A DNA stretch of 64,000 bases from Marinomonas gallaica (GCF_001639745.1 NZ_LTAX01000002.1:330057-394056); one strand, 5' to 3'; positions 1-9,514 are shown, counted from the first letter of the stretch. Translations and numbers: made by a program. The notes: generated by a model not told the origin, from the sequence alone.

Positions 1-278
1 ATCAGAGGAGGGAATACCTGTTTAAAAAGTGCTGCGTCTTTTGGTAATTGCGCCGCTGCTAAAGCGAGCGAGCTGGTCATCAACTGTACTTCGTCTAATT
101 TAGCACCGAGTAACGCGACTACTCCACGCTGGTTAACTTGTATTTGAGCTTGGCGCTCTGCTATCAGATCCGTCTTAACTTTTCCTTCTACCACCATATA
201 AATCATAGCAATGGCTAACACAAAAATAACGGCTAACCCCAATACCACTTTCTGGCGAATCATCATGGCTGACTTCAT
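1..278 (-). CDS. Membrane sensor or chemotaxis protein, N-terminal fragment
   Basis: The reading frame runs off the left edge of the window, so only about 92 N-terminal residues are seen. It starts MKSAMMIRQKVVLG and continues straight into a hydrophobic segment of about 18 residues rich in V, L, A and I, then into a polar, helix-prone stretch. A short cytoplasmic tail, one membrane helix and a periplasmic helix is the usual start of methyl-accepting chemotaxis proteins and of periplasmic-sensing GGDEF or kinase proteins. The output domain is outside the window, so the class cannot be decided. An alternative start is the ATG ATG pair at 266-261. Confidence 0.6.
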   Translation of the reverse strand, partial: MKSAMMIRQKVVLGLAVIFVLAIAMIYMVVEGKVKTDLIAERQAQIQVNQRGVVALLGAKLDEVQLMTSSLALAAAQLPKDAALFKQVFPPL

Positions 279-590
279 AGACGTATCAGTACTCTTAGTA
301 TTTTAAAAGGGGCCATCAGTAAGGCTTTCACCTAACAACAGCAGGACTCTTTAATTCATAGCACAGTTTGCACAAAATGAGATATAAATAAGGCAGGAAA
401 ATTAAAAGGCGTGCAAACGAACACAGAGCGTCCGTTGCACGCCAGCACACCGCAGTACCAGTCAAGCTGGCATCCACAGTATTCTTTGGGGCAAGTCCCA
501 GATCACACTTTAAGCGTAGACCATCGGTTTCGCTTTTACAGCACCGCGGCAACTCGATATAGTGACGTCACCACCTACAAGGGAGTCGTT

Positions 591-1754
591 ATGTCTCAGT
601 CCTCCGAGTTTCGTTTTACGTTTCTAAGTCACGATCACAACATTGATCTAAGTTCGGCACACTTAACCGCCGAAGATATGGGGCTTCCTAGCGACATTGC
701 CATTGAATGTAAGTTACAGACCCTACGTGGCGGTAAGCAGCAAGGCTCTAAGCTCATCACCCTAACTGTGGGTGACAAAGTACTAAGAGTCATACCAACG
801 CGCGCTATGGCCATTTTAGATGCGTCTCGGGGTGAACTGCGTTATGGCTGGGACTCTCCCATTACTGAAGTAGTACACCCAAGCTTTATCAATCAAGAAG
901 CGTCCGGCGGACTTGGATGGCTCGATGGCTTTAATGAAATGCTGGTTCGCTGTGGCTATCAATGGGCCGGACACCCTGGAGAAGACAATGGCGACATGCT
1001 GACACTTCATGGCCGTATCCAAAATACACCGGCCGATGAAGTCGTTCTTACCGTTGAGCAATTCCCACCTTATCGCGTTACGTTATCAGGACGAGTAGAC
1101 GAAAAGCGTTTTAAGTTCACCAACTTTGAAGTGCACACTGAGCTTTCTCTGACACCTGATGAGCCCTACATCCACATTCAAGATACGCTTACCAACCTCT
1201 CGAATTACGATAATACCTATCAGGCGATTTACCATAATAATTTCGGCGCGCCATTGCTTGAGGAAGGGGCTTCATTACATGTCGCCGCCACGCAAATTTC
1301 GCCTTTCAACGACTATGCGGTCAATGGCGTACATGAATGGGGTCAACTGTCAGCACCAACAGAAAATTTCGACGAGATGGTGTTCAACGTACTGCCCATC
1401 GCTGATGAAGAAGGCATGAGCCATGCTCTAATGAAAAACGCCGCAGGCGACGCCGCGATTGAAGTCAGCTGGGCGCAAAACACACTCCCCGTTTTGACCT
1501 TATGGAAAAATACAGACACCGTCGAGCAAGGCTATGTAGTCGGTATCGAGCCTGGAACATCCTTCGCCTACAACCGCAAGCATCAGTGGAATTTAGGACT
1601 CGTGCCAACGATTAAAGGAAAAGCCAGTAAGGTCTTCAAAGTACGCTTTGGCCTGCTAACAGACAGTGAGTCAGTGGATGCCAGTGTGGCAAGAATCGAT
1701 GCTCTGCAACTAACACCGACACTTGTCAGCAATAATCCTTTAGTAGCACTTTAA
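591..1754 (+). CDS. Aldose 1-epimerase-like protein (DUF4432 family)
   Basis: A 387-residue protein of the galactose-mutarotase superfamily, DUF4432 type, predicted to bind and perhaps epimerise a sugar in the cytoplasm. The start at 591 is preferred to an upstream in-frame ATG at 411 because AAGGGAG lies just before it and the extra 60 residues look non-coding. Visible family-like elements are a GGLGWLDGFNEMLVRCG block near residues 104-120, a histidine in TLHGRIQN, the YHNNFG segment, and a late GIEPGTSFAYNRKHQ block that supplies the carboxylate in this fold. No signal peptide is seen. No sugar-catabolic operon surrounds it, so the substrate is unknown. Confidence 0.75.
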   Translation: MSQSSEFRFTFLSHDHNIDLSSAHLTAEDMGLPSDIAIECKLQTLRGGKQQGSKLITLTVGDKVLRVIPTRAMAILDASRGELRYGWDSPITEVVHPSFINQEASGGLGWLDGFNEMLVRCGYQWAGHPGEDNGDMLTLHGRIQNTPADEVVLTVEQFPPYRVTLSGRVDEKRFKFTNFEVHTELSLTPDEPYIHIQDTLTNLSNYDNTYQAIYHNNFGAPLLEEGASLHVAATQISPFNDYAVNGVHEWGQLSAPTENFDEMVFNVLPIADEEGMSHALMKNAAGDAAIEVSWAQNTLPVLTLWKNTDTVEQGYVVGIEPGTSFAYNRKHQWNLGLVPTIKGKASKVFKVRFGLLTDSESVDASVARIDALQLTPTLVSNNPLVAL

Positions 1755-1766
1755 GAGTTGAATAAG

Positions 1767-1795
1767 TGGCAGGACAAATATTCTATGCCCTGCCA
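1767..1795. terminator. Hairpin between convergent genes
   Basis: TGGCAGG (1767-1773) pairs with CCTGCCA (1789-1795) between two convergent genes. There is no strong T-tract, so it is a weak terminator candidate. Confidence 0.35.
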
Positions 1796-1818
1796 TCTTC
1801 GATCTGATCAATTGACCA

Positions 1819-2892
1819 TTAAACCACTAAATCCACGTGCTGCAGGCTATCTATCGAGCCATCATCCCGCACATATAAACCAGTTTCGCGAACGACACCG
1901 GTTTGCTCTCCTTGCTCGTCAAACAAGCTAAACAGCGAACTGGTGCGTTCTAATACAAAGGCGCTGATACCAACATCTTTTAAGGAAAGCAGCGACTCAT
2001 TACCCGATTCGTCGCGCTGCACCAGCACTAACTCTTGCCAAATATCATCCAACTCGTCGATCAAGCCATCTTGGTTATCGTCATACTTGGCTAAGTCTGC
2101 AAAGCCGCTACCTGAGCGAGGGCCAAACAGTTCGTTACCGTCATCAATGCGGCCATTGCCGTTTTTATCCACGGCAAGAAAAGCAGAATCACCGGTCGCG
2201 AACGCTATCTGCTCTTTTTCGCCGTCGCCATCAATGTCAAACGACGTACGCTGATTGGTCAACTGTGCCACGTTACCGTTTAAATTCACTACTAATGGAT
2301 CGACTGTACGACTTGATAACGTTATTTGGCCGTAATATTCCTCCACCTTTGAACGTGACATGTCCAGTCGAAAATCAACATCCAATTTGCGTCCATCGTT
2401 CAGTTCTAGCTTGCCCTGTATCGCCACAGAGCTGGATTCCGTTTCTGTCACATAGCGATACTCTTGAATGGCTTCAATCACTTGACGGCGTCCACCCGTT
2501 CCCTCATCGCTTTGACGAGCACTTTCTGGCGGTTGCGCGACGGATTGCTGCGCCTCTGAAGCCTTTTGAAAGTCACGTTCATCAAACAGGCTAATCTCAA
2601 CACCAAACATACGCTCCAGCAATGTCAGCATTTTCGAAAACCGCTGTTCAATAATGCTGATACTTTTTGTGGCTTCGTCTTCGACCTCCAGCTCTTGTTG
2701 TACCTGTGAACTGAAGGCAACCTCTTGCTGCCGGGTAATTCGTTCGGAAAACTGTGCCTGAGCAAAGGCGGCGGGGCGTTGAGCGTTTGTATTGGTGTCC
2801 GGCTCTTGCTCGATTCGAGTACGCCGTTGACCGCTAAACGTTGAAGTTTGATGCGCGTAGCGCGATTGAAAGGATAGCTGACTCTCTGCCAT
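1819..2892 (-). CDS. Protein with EF-hand-like calcium-binding loops
   Basis: A protein of 357 residues. The chosen ATG at 2892 has GGAGG seven bases upstream; the frame stays open 15 codons further but without a ribosome site. The N-terminal third is charged and glutamine-rich and probably disordered. The C-terminal part carries Asp/Asn-rich loops such as DIDGDGEKE, DKNGNGRIDDGNELFG and DDNQDGLIDELDD. This arrangement is typical of a group of gammaproteobacterial proteins annotated as VCBS or EF-hand proteins that bind Ca2+. There is no signal peptide, so it is either cytoplasmic or exported without one. Function unknown. Confidence 0.65.
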   Translation of the reverse strand: MAESQLSFQSRYAHQTSTFSGQRRTRIEQEPDTNTNAQRPAAFAQAQFSERITRQQEVAFSSQVQQELEVEDEATKSISIIEQRFSKMLTLLERMFGVEISLFDERDFQKASEAQQSVAQPPESARQSDEGTGGRRQVIEAIQEYRYVTETESSSVAIQGKLELNDGRKLDVDFRLDMSRSKVEEYYGQITLSSRTVDPLVVNLNGNVAQLTNQRTSFDIDGDGEKEQIAFATGDSAFLAVDKNGNGRIDDGNELFGPRSGSGFADLAKYDDNQDGLIDELDDIWQELVLVQRDESGNESLLSLKDVGISAFVLERTSSLFSLFDEQGEQTGVVRETGLYVRDDGSIDSLQHVDLVV

Positions 2893-2984
2893 GTGACGGC
2901 CTCCCTGAGTGGTTAATTTCAGGTTAACGGCCGCCAAACATGTTTATTTAATAACCAATTATACTAATAACAGTTTCTGTAATA

Positions 2985-3443
2985 CTATTTTTGCTTATTT
3001 TCACCCACTGAGTCTTTTGGAACAAAGTGTAAAAACAAGCCGAGCGCGATCAGCAAGAAGGCGGCGCTGACGACAATCGCAACAGGGTAATACAAATTAC
3101 CGGCCATATCTGCTTGGCTGTATTTGATCACCATAATCAAACCTTCTAAGGACAGCGCCACACACACCGTACTGATAAAGCGAGGCAGGGTACGTCGCAT
3201 CATGACGATCACATCGTGTTCATTCTTATTGCCATACTCTTTATTAATCACCATGGCTAACTCAAACACCGCGATCGCGATAATGTTCGAATTAATGATT
3301 TTAATTAGGACCTGTGTCAGTTCTTCTCCACCCGTAAATTGAGTGAACCCTGTAATGAGACTGCTACCACAAACCAGAACAGCCAGTATGAAAAACAGTG
3401 TGGCTAAGAATTTTGCAAAAAACTTCTGAATATTTGCGCTCAT
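2985..3443 (-). CDS. Four-helix inner-membrane protein, function unknown
   Basis: A 152-residue hydrophobic protein with four predicted membrane helices: about residues 12-35, 45-65 (an IIAIAVFELAMVI segment), 90-108 and 118-142. The loop between helices 2 and 3 is charged (NKEYGNKNEHD) and the tail is hydrophilic. Helix 2 with its acidic residue and the NKEYG sequence recall small uncharacterised membrane proteins of marine gammaproteobacteria. I cannot assign a function. It has its own intergenic spaces on both sides and appears to be a single-gene unit. Confidence 0.6.
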   Translation of the reverse strand: MSANIQKFFAKFLATLFFILAVLVCGSSLITGFTQFTGGEELTQVLIKIINSNIIAIAVFELAMVINKEYGNKNEHDVIVMMRRTLPRFISTVCVALSLEGLIMVIKYSQADMAGNLYYPVAIVVSAAFLLIALGLFLHFVPKDSVGENKQK

Positions 3444-3594
3444 GAGGCACTTCCTTAAATGAATTTCTTTACACTTTACGGGCTCATTTTAATACAATCC
3501 AGTGTTACTACAGAAATACCTTAACCCTTCCTCAAAGTGAGTAGTGTATCGCTCTTTTTCAGTCCAGTAACGAATTAGTCAACCCACTAAGCAA

Positions 3595-4398
3595 CTAACG
3601 AGTGCGCCGAGTTTGTGCGGGAGATTGCCCCATCGTCTTACGATAAGCCCGTGAAAAGGCCGATGGACAAGAAAAGCCAAAGCGATCAGACAGAATAGCA
3701 ACCGGAATTTTAGTGGTTTGTAATAAACGCTGCGCTTCGGTCAATTTACGTTGCAATACGTATTTTTGAGGGCTCATACCCAGCAAAGACTGGCACACCG
3801 TGTAGAAATGACTTTCACTCATATTAAAATACTGAGCTAACCATGCATTACTAAAATTTTGCTCCGGTGACAGGTCAATCAAACGTTGGAGTTCCGCAAT
3901 ATCTAACCGCGAATGGCTTATTTTATGCCAAAGCACATCTTGCTCAATCACTGCGTCGGCTATCTGCATCAGCAACATAGGCAACATTTGCGTCGTCAGC
4001 CTTTGTTTTGCAACTTTAGAAAGACCCAGTAACTGTGTTGCTGCAAACTCAACGCACGGCATAGCAGTGGCAGGTAACAGAGCAAAACGAGACGACTGCT
4101 GGAAAAGTTCGGGAACAGACACCCCAGCGCTTTCTTCAATGTAGCGCATGACTGGATCACTCGGCACCAGGTCTATGACCAATATCTCGCAGTCTGACGA
4201 ATGACCTTGGTACAAATGAGGAAGCACTTCTGGCGCCATGGCAAAACGGCCACGAGATAAATCAAGAGCCGCGGAGCTGAGTTCACACGTCATGATTCCC
4301 TGCCAGCCAATCAAGACCTGAGAATAGTCATGTATATGCTCACCTTGCTGCGTTGCGATCCTATTTCGACGCAAGCTACTTTGCTTGTTCTCTTGCAT
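3595..4398 (-). CDS. AraC-family transcriptional regulator
   Basis: A 267-residue regulator. The N-terminal part is cupin-like (HIHDYSQVLIGWQG, then an FAMAPEVLPHLYQG segment typical of the AraC sensor barrel). The C-terminal hundred residues hold two helix-turn-helix motifs: NAWLAQYFNMSESHFYTVC and VAILSDRFGFSCPSAFSRAY, followed by the P-x-x-x-R tail. It is transcribed away from the reductase and flavoenzyme genes on the other side of a 161-bp gap, which suggests it controls them; the effector may be their amino-acid substrate. Confidence 0.85.
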   Translation of the reverse strand: MQENKQSSLRRNRIATQQGEHIHDYSQVLIGWQGIMTCELSSAALDLSRGRFAMAPEVLPHLYQGHSSDCEILVIDLVPSDPVMRYIEESAGVSVPELFQQSSRFALLPATAMPCVEFAATQLLGLSKVAKQRLTTQMLPMLLMQIADAVIEQDVLWHKISHSRLDIAELQRLIDLSPEQNFSNAWLAQYFNMSESHFYTVCQSLLGMSPQKYVLQRKLTEAQRLLQTTKIPVAILSDRFGFSCPSAFSRAYRKTMGQSPAQTRRTR

Positions 4399-4559
4399 AA
4401 GGCCTTAGCTACCCTTCACTCTAACCGTCTCTATATAGCAACTCTCAGTTGTTATAGATAGCCTTGGTCAACTATAGCAGAGTTTTGGTTAACTCTTACG
4501 TGTGGCAAGGTCTAGGATAAAGCGTAGACCATCTCCTCTCCCTGCAATAAGGATTCATA

Positions 4560-5510
4560 ATGTACTTATCGGCCGAAACCCTTACCCAGCGCCTTACTTG
4601 GCCAGCCATGATTGATGCTTTGCGTACTATCTTTACCACCGATGTTCACTCTCCAGTACGCCATCATCACTTTATGGATGTTCCAGATGAGCCTCAAGCC
4701 ACTCTACTACTGATGCCCGCATGGATTGAAGGTCAGTATTTAGGCGTTAAGCAAGTCAGTGTGTTTCCGGGTAACAATGCCAAAGGTTTACCAGGGCTCA
4801 CCAGTTTATATACGTTAAGCAGTGGTACAACCGGTGAAACCTTAGCGCAAATGGATGGCAATATTATCACCGCACGACGCACCGCAGCGGCGTCAGCCTT
4901 GGCATCATCTTACCTCTCACGCTCGGACACTCGTTCCATGCTAATGGTTGGGGCTGGACGCATGGGACATTTCTTAGTGCCTGCTCATATGAGTGTGCGT
5001 GCTATTGAAACCGTATGGATCTGGGATCGCAATGAAGACATGGCGCAGGCGTTTGCCAAAGAGCTTGTCGCGCAAGGCATTGATGCGCATGCTTGCGTGC
5101 AAGCCGACTTACCTCGCATTGCTGGCGAAGTAGACCTAATCAGCTGTGCTACGATGGCAAAAGAACCGGTTATTCAAGGGCGCTGGTTACGCCCAGGTAC
5201 GCACGTAGACCTCGTTGGCAGCTTTACGCCTACCATGCGTGAAGTCGATAACCAAGCCATGCAAGCAGCGAATGTCTTTGTTGATACGCGTGCCGGCGCT
5301 TTAGCCGAGACAGGCGACTTAATCATCCCTATCAAAGAAGGCGCCTTCTCAGAAGAGGATATTTGTGCGGAACTAACAGAGCTTTGCGGGGCTGAACATA
5401 AAGGCCGAGCGCAATTAGCGGATCCAGATAAGGCGATTACCTTGTTCAAATCTGTTGGCGACTCACGTGAAGATTTGGCTGCTGCTATATTGGCTTATAA
5501 CGCTTCTTAA
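4560..5510 (+). CDS. Ornithine cyclodeaminase / mu-crystallin family reductase
   Basis: A 316-residue NAD(P)-dependent enzyme of the ornithine cyclodeaminase/mu-crystallin family. Visible marks are the substrate-side LGVKQVSVFPGN block, the ARRTAAASALAS motif, and the Rossmann glycine loop MLMVGAGRMGHFL near residue 125. Members of this family either cyclise ornithine to proline or reduce cyclic ketimines such as delta1-pyrroline-2-carboxylate. The downstream gene, 41 bp away, encodes a DadA-like D-amino-acid oxidoreductase. I therefore favour a ketimine reductase working on that enzyme's product, but this is inference. AAGGA lies before the ATG. Probably one operon with the next gene. Confidence 0.8.
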   Translation: MYLSAETLTQRLTWPAMIDALRTIFTTDVHSPVRHHHFMDVPDEPQATLLLMPAWIEGQYLGVKQVSVFPGNNAKGLPGLTSLYTLSSGTTGETLAQMDGNIITARRTAAASALASSYLSRSDTRSMLMVGAGRMGHFLVPAHMSVRAIETVWIWDRNEDMAQAFAKELVAQGIDAHACVQADLPRIAGEVDLISCATMAKEPVIQGRWLRPGTHVDLVGSFTPTMREVDNQAMQAANVFVDTRAGALAETGDLIIPIKEGAFSEEDICAELTELCGAEHKGRAQLADPDKAITLFKSVGDSREDLAAAILAYNAS

Positions 5511-5551
5511 TTAATTGACTGACTTAATCGACGCACCATCAGGAGAGCCCC

Positions 5552-6850
5552 ATGAACCGCACATTATTGGATTCCAGCATTATTCCTGCAAACACGACCG
5601 GTAAACCCAGTTTCGCGGTCGTGGGGGCTGGCGTTGTAGGACTGTGTGTCGCATTGGAAGCACTTCGCCAAGGCTATGCCGTCACCTTACTAGACAGCAA
5701 TGAGCCCGGGACTGCAGCCTCTTATGGCAATGCAGGCTATCTCGCGACAGAGTTAATCGACCCATTAGCAACGCCCGAATCGGTTCGAAGTGCCCCTAAG
5801 CTATGCCTCGACCCTGATGGACCTGTCTGTGTACCGTGGAAATATCTACGCAATTCGATTCCTTGGTATGCAAAGTTTCTTGCCGCGTCGAATACCGCCA
5901 ATGCGCAACAAGGCACACAGGCTCTCTCTGCACTGAACCAACTTTCTGTCTCATCATGGCAACGGCTTCTTACGGATATCGATGCCACCGATCAGATCAT
6001 CAAAGTAGGCAATTTAGTCGTATGGGAAAACCCTGAAAAAAAAGCAGACGCTCACGCTTTGATTGAACGGATGGCCACTTTTGGCCTCACCTGCGAATAT
6101 GTCGAAGGGCAACGTCTTGCTGATTTAGAGCCGGAGTTATCACAGCAATTAAGTCATGCGGTGTTCTTCCCAGATGCTTATCGCTTAAGTGATCCCTATG
6201 CCGTTTGCCAAACACTTTATAACACCTTCATCGAACGAGGCGGCCAGTTTTTCCAGCAAAAAGTGATGGGACTCGAGGCTCATCATAAGGCCATTCAGAT
6301 CTATCTTGAAGATCAAAAAGCCTATCCGTTTGACCACGTTACGGTGTGCGCAGGCGCTTGGAGTACAGAACTGCTAAAACAAGTGGGCATAACTGTGCCG
6401 CTGGAAGCAGAGCGCGGCTATCAATTAACCTTCCCAGAGAAGAATCAACAACATCTAAACCACATGGTCTTATCTGCTGATCGCCGCTTTGTTATGTCGC
6501 CGTTAGACTCTGGTTTACGTGTGGTTGGCATGAGTGAAATCGGAGGTACATCATTGGCTCCAATTAAGAAGCGCTATGCCGTGCTCAATAAGCACACCAA
6601 AGCACTTCTACCCGAGGCGTATAGCAAAGGCAAAGAGGCGCCCACAGAGTGGATGGGGCACCGCCCGACCTTACCTGACTCGCTGCCTGTGATTGACCAA
6701 CACCCTACGTTTTCACGCTTAAGTTTTGCTTTTGGGCATCAGCACCTTGGCATCACGCAAGCGGCTATCACCGCAGAGTTGTTGCTGCAAAAAATACAGA
6801 ATGAGCCAACGCTGCTGTCATTAAATGCATTTAAAGTAGATCGTTTTTAA
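5552..6850 (+). CDS. DadA-like FAD-dependent D-amino-acid oxidoreductase
   Basis: A 432-residue flavoprotein of the DAO/DadA family, the same length as E. coli DadA. The FAD-binding loop is VVGAGVVGLCVALEA near residues 23-37, followed by the LLDSNEPGTAASYGNAG block; a second FAD-contact region, VTVCAGAWST, and a C-terminal GHQHLGITQA complete the fold. The likely reaction is oxidation of a D- or cyclic imino acid to the imine/keto acid with transfer of electrons to the respiratory chain. A clear AGGAGAG ribosome site precedes the ATG. It is paired with the upstream ketimine-reductase-like gene and the divergent AraC regulator. Substrate not determinable from sequence; D-proline or a hydroxyproline isomer would fit. 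Confidence 0.8.
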   Translation: MNRTLLDSSIIPANTTGKPSFAVVGAGVVGLCVALEALRQGYAVTLLDSNEPGTAASYGNAGYLATELIDPLATPESVRSAPKLCLDPDGPVCVPWKYLRNSIPWYAKFLAASNTANAQQGTQALSALNQLSVSSWQRLLTDIDATDQIIKVGNLVVWENPEKKADAHALIERMATFGLTCEYVEGQRLADLEPELSQQLSHAVFFPDAYRLSDPYAVCQTLYNTFIERGGQFFQQKVMGLEAHHKAIQIYLEDQKAYPFDHVTVCAGAWSTELLKQVGITVPLEAERGYQLTFPEKNQQHLNHMVLSADRRFVMSPLDSGLRVVGMSEIGGTSLAPIKKRYAVLNKHTKALLPEAYSKGKEAPTEWMGHRPTLPDSLPVIDQHPTFSRLSFAFGHQHLGITQAAITAELLLQKIQNEPTLLSLNAFKVDRF

Positions 6851-6889
6851 TGCTTAACATGAACAGGTCAAAGGCTGAGCGACTATCCG

Positions 6890-7543
6890 TTATACCGATT
6901 CGCCTGCTTCGTCTTCTTCGATGATGTCGGTTTCAGTTAGCGCGTCTTCCAACCATTCTTGCATCGCGGGGTGGTTAAGCATGGTTTGCTGATACGCTTT
7001 GGCCGACTCAGATAGCTCTACGCCGTACGTCATAAAACGAAATACTACCGGCGCAAAGAAGGCGTCAGCCATACTGAATTCACCGAATAAGTAGTCGCCT
7101 TGTGACTCGTAGCGTAGGCGCTGCTCACCCCAGATGGCATCAATGTTGGCGATGTCTTTAGCGATGGCGTCATTGATATCGACTCGACGACGGGCGCGAC
7201 AGTTCATCGGCATGGCATTACGCAAAGCTGTGTAACCACAATGCATTTCGGCCACCGTTGAACGAGCTACCGCACGAGCCGCACGATCGATAGGCCAACC
7301 TTTGCCAGCCAAGTAGGCTTCATTGATGTATTCTGCAATCGCTAATGAATCCCACACATTAATGCCATCGTCGACCAACACAGGCACTTTTTTGACTGGT
7401 GAATAAAGTGCTAATTGTTGGTAAAAGTCATCCGTAAACAGGGTGAGCTTCACTTCTTCAAACGGCACGTCGAAGGCTTTTAGCGCCAGCCAGCCGCGCA
7501 GTGACCAAGAGGAGTAGTTTTTGTTGGCAATGATCAGTTTCAT
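6890..7543 (-). CDS. Glutathione S-transferase family protein
   Basis: A 217-residue protein with a thioredoxin-fold N-terminus (MKLIIANKNYSSWSLRGW, in which a serine of the SSWS segment is the likely glutathione-activating residue), the cis-Pro loop KKVPVLVDDG, and the conserved WDSLAIAEYINE segment that binds the gamma-glutamyl group. The remaining two thirds form the all-alpha domain. It resembles the bacterial YfcF-type group of transferases. AAGGAAC precedes the ATG. The gene is convergent with the flavoenzyme gene and appears to be transcribed alone. Confidence 0.85.
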   Translation of the reverse strand: MKLIIANKNYSSWSLRGWLALKAFDVPFEEVKLTLFTDDFYQQLALYSPVKKVPVLVDDGINVWDSLAIAEYINEAYLAGKGWPIDRAARAVARSTVAEMHCGYTALRNAMPMNCRARRRVDINDAIAKDIANIDAIWGEQRLRYESQGDYLFGEFSMADAFFAPVVFRFMTYGVELSESAKAYQQTMLNHPAMQEWLEDALTETDIIEEDEAGESV

Positions 7544-7660
7544 GTAAGCAGTTCCTTAGCGAGTGGTTAGAAGTGCTTTCATTGTGCGCCCTTGATATTT
7601 ATATGACTAACGAATAGTTTTAATGGATTACTTTCGTTTTGCTAATGAATGGATGGTGCC

Positions 7661-8500
7661 ATGGATATTGATGCGTTGCGCAGCTTTCTAGCCTTTGTCG
7701 ATACGGGGAGCTTTACCCGTGCTGCCAAACAAACCTATCGTTCCCAAAGTGCCATCAGTATGCAGATGAAAAAGCTCGAAGAGGCCACGGGGCAATCACT
7801 GTTTACCAAGGAAGGACGCAATGTTGCCTTAACGGAGCGAGGGCAAGAGCTGGTGAGCTATGCTCGACGAATTCTTTCCTTGCACGACGAAGCCATGAGC
7901 CACTTTAAGCACACGGTACATCATCGACCGCTGGTATTAGGTTGCCCAGATGATTATGCGGAATCCGTGCTGCCGGATGTGGTCGCTTTAATGCGCGAGC
8001 ATTTGCTCCAGCAAACCTTAACCATTATCTGCGATTGCAGCTCCCAGTTACGCCTTATGCTGGATCAAGGTAAGGTCGATGTGGCGATTTTAACGCGCGC
8101 CCCTCATGCGGAAGAAGGCTACCTACTGAAGCATGATAAAGGGGTCTGGGTGCATGGCGGGAAGAGTTTGGAAAACGAGAGTTTGCCCTTAGTCCTGTAT
8201 GAGCCGGACTGCAAATTCCACAGCGCGGCCATTGACGGCATGGAAAAACAAGGCCGTCCCTATACCTTAGTCGCCAGTTCGTCGAGCGCCACAGCGATTA
8301 AAAGCTTATTACGCCGCGGCATTGGCATCAGCGCTATGGCGGTCTCCAGCGTGTCTCCTGGATTAACCATTAGCCGTGACACCAGCCTACCTCCGTTGCC
8401 GTCAGTGGACATTGTATTGGCAGTTGCACCGGTGCCACATCCAGCTTTTGGTAGTCATTTAGCGGCTAAAATCAGTCAACGCTTCCAAGCAACCGCTTAG
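7661..8500 (+). CDS. LysR-family transcriptional regulator
   Basis: About 279 residues. The N-terminal winged helix is visible as MDIDALRSFLAFVDTGSF, then TRAAKQTYRSQSAISMQMKKLE, the classical LysR recognition helix. The effector domain begins with LVLGCPDDYAESVLPDV, a pattern seen in the LrhA/HexA-like group. I place the start at ATG 7661, which has GGATGG nearby; another in-frame ATG lies at 7649. Its stop overlaps the stop of the convergent LysR gene by 4 bp, so the two regulators share their 3' ends. Target genes unknown. Confidence 0.85.
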   Translation: MDIDALRSFLAFVDTGSFTRAAKQTYRSQSAISMQMKKLEEATGQSLFTKEGRNVALTERGQELVSYARRILSLHDEAMSHFKHTVHHRPLVLGCPDDYAESVLPDVVALMREHLLQQTLTIICDCSSQLRLMLDQGKVDVAILTRAPHAEEGYLLKHDKGVWVHGGKSLENESLPLVLYEPDCKFHSAAIDGMEKQGRPYTLVASSSSATAIKSLLRRGIGISAMAVSSVSPGLTISRDTSLPPLPSVDIVLAVAPVPHPAFGSHLAAKISQRFQATA

Positions 8501-9405
8501 TCTCCGTTGTCTGAGGTAGGTGTTTTTAAGTAGCGTTTGATAAAGCGCCAAAACGCATTGGCCTCAGGACTCAAGGTCTGATTTCTAAGACGAACCATAA
8601 ACAGCGGAAACTGGCTGTGGGAGCTGAAGTTTTCCACATCCATGCGTACCAAGCGCCCTTCCTCTAGAGAGTCCTTGATCATGTAATGGGGCATACGTGC
8701 CCAGCCCATGCCCGCTTGTACCAAGGTTTTCTTGACTTGGAAATCGTTCACGTGCCAGCGTCGACCCGTTGGTAAGACAAAACGATGCTCCTGTTCTTCC
8801 GCTGAGCGACTGGCTAAGATTTGCGGTAAGGAATACAAGGCTTGTTGCTTCACTTTTTGTGAGCCAGCCTGCAGTGTAGGCAGCAGATCGGGATGCACGA
8901 CGCAGGTCATTTCCAACTTGCCCACCTCAACAAAGATATGCCGATCATCAAGACCATAGCTGGGACCAATGGCAATGTCGGATTTCTCTTTGACCAGATG
9001 CTCTTGTACGCCGTTTAAGTGATCGGTCGTCAGTTCAACCGCAATGTGTGGATGTTCGGCATCAAATGCCTTAAGCAGCCCAACAATGTGTTCTGTCAAA
9101 CTCATCTGACTGATGCATAAGCGCAGCGGCTGCTGTTCAGTTCCTTGAGCTAAGTGGTGCCCCAGGTGCTCTAATTGATTTACTTGTAGCAACAGCTTTT
9201 TACTCTGCTTAAAGAAGGCTTTGCCCTCTGCTGTGAGTGTTGGACGATAGCTATCACGATCCAATAGCTGGATACCATACTGCCCTTCCAAGGCTTTGAC
9301 GGCAGCACTGATACTCGGCTGGGTTTTATGAATCGCCTCGGCAGCAGCACGAAAGCTGCCCATTTCAACCACCGCAATAAAAGCCCTGAGTTGATCCAGC
9401 TTCAT
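8497..9405 (-). CDS. LysR-family regulator, divergent from TauE/SafE exporter
   Basis: A 302-residue LysR regulator with the helix-turn-helix MKLDQLRAFIAVVEMGSF and AAAEAIHKTQPSISAAVKALE. The effector-binding domain shows QPLRLCISQMSL and a hydrophobic core up to about residue 280. AAAGGAAA precedes the ATG. It is divergently transcribed from the TauE/SafE exporter gene across a 109-bp spacer that is rich in A and T. That arrangement usually means the LysR protein controls the neighbour, so an inducer related to sulfite, a sulfonate or an organic acid is plausible (inference). Confidence 0.85.
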   Translation of the reverse strand: MKLDQLRAFIAVVEMGSFRAAAEAIHKTQPSISAAVKALEGQYGIQLLDRDSYRPTLTAEGKAFFKQSKKLLLQVNQLEHLGHHLAQGTEQQPLRLCISQMSLTEHIVGLLKAFDAEHPHIAVELTTDHLNGVQEHLVKEKSDIAIGPSYGLDDRHIFVEVGKLEMTCVVHPDLLPTLQAGSQKVKQQALYSLPQILASRSAEEQEHRFVLPTGRRWHVNDFQVKKTLVQAGMGWARMPHYMIKDSLEEGRLVRMDVENFSSHSQFPLFMVRLRNQTLSPEANAFWRFIKRYLKTPTSDNGD

Positions 9406-9514
9406 GATAAAAATTTCCTTTCATTACAATCAAAAAACGAAATTATTTTTAATTCATTATTGCCGTTATTCTATCGCTCATCAAGCAACACACTTATAAC
9501 CAAGGAGGACTATC

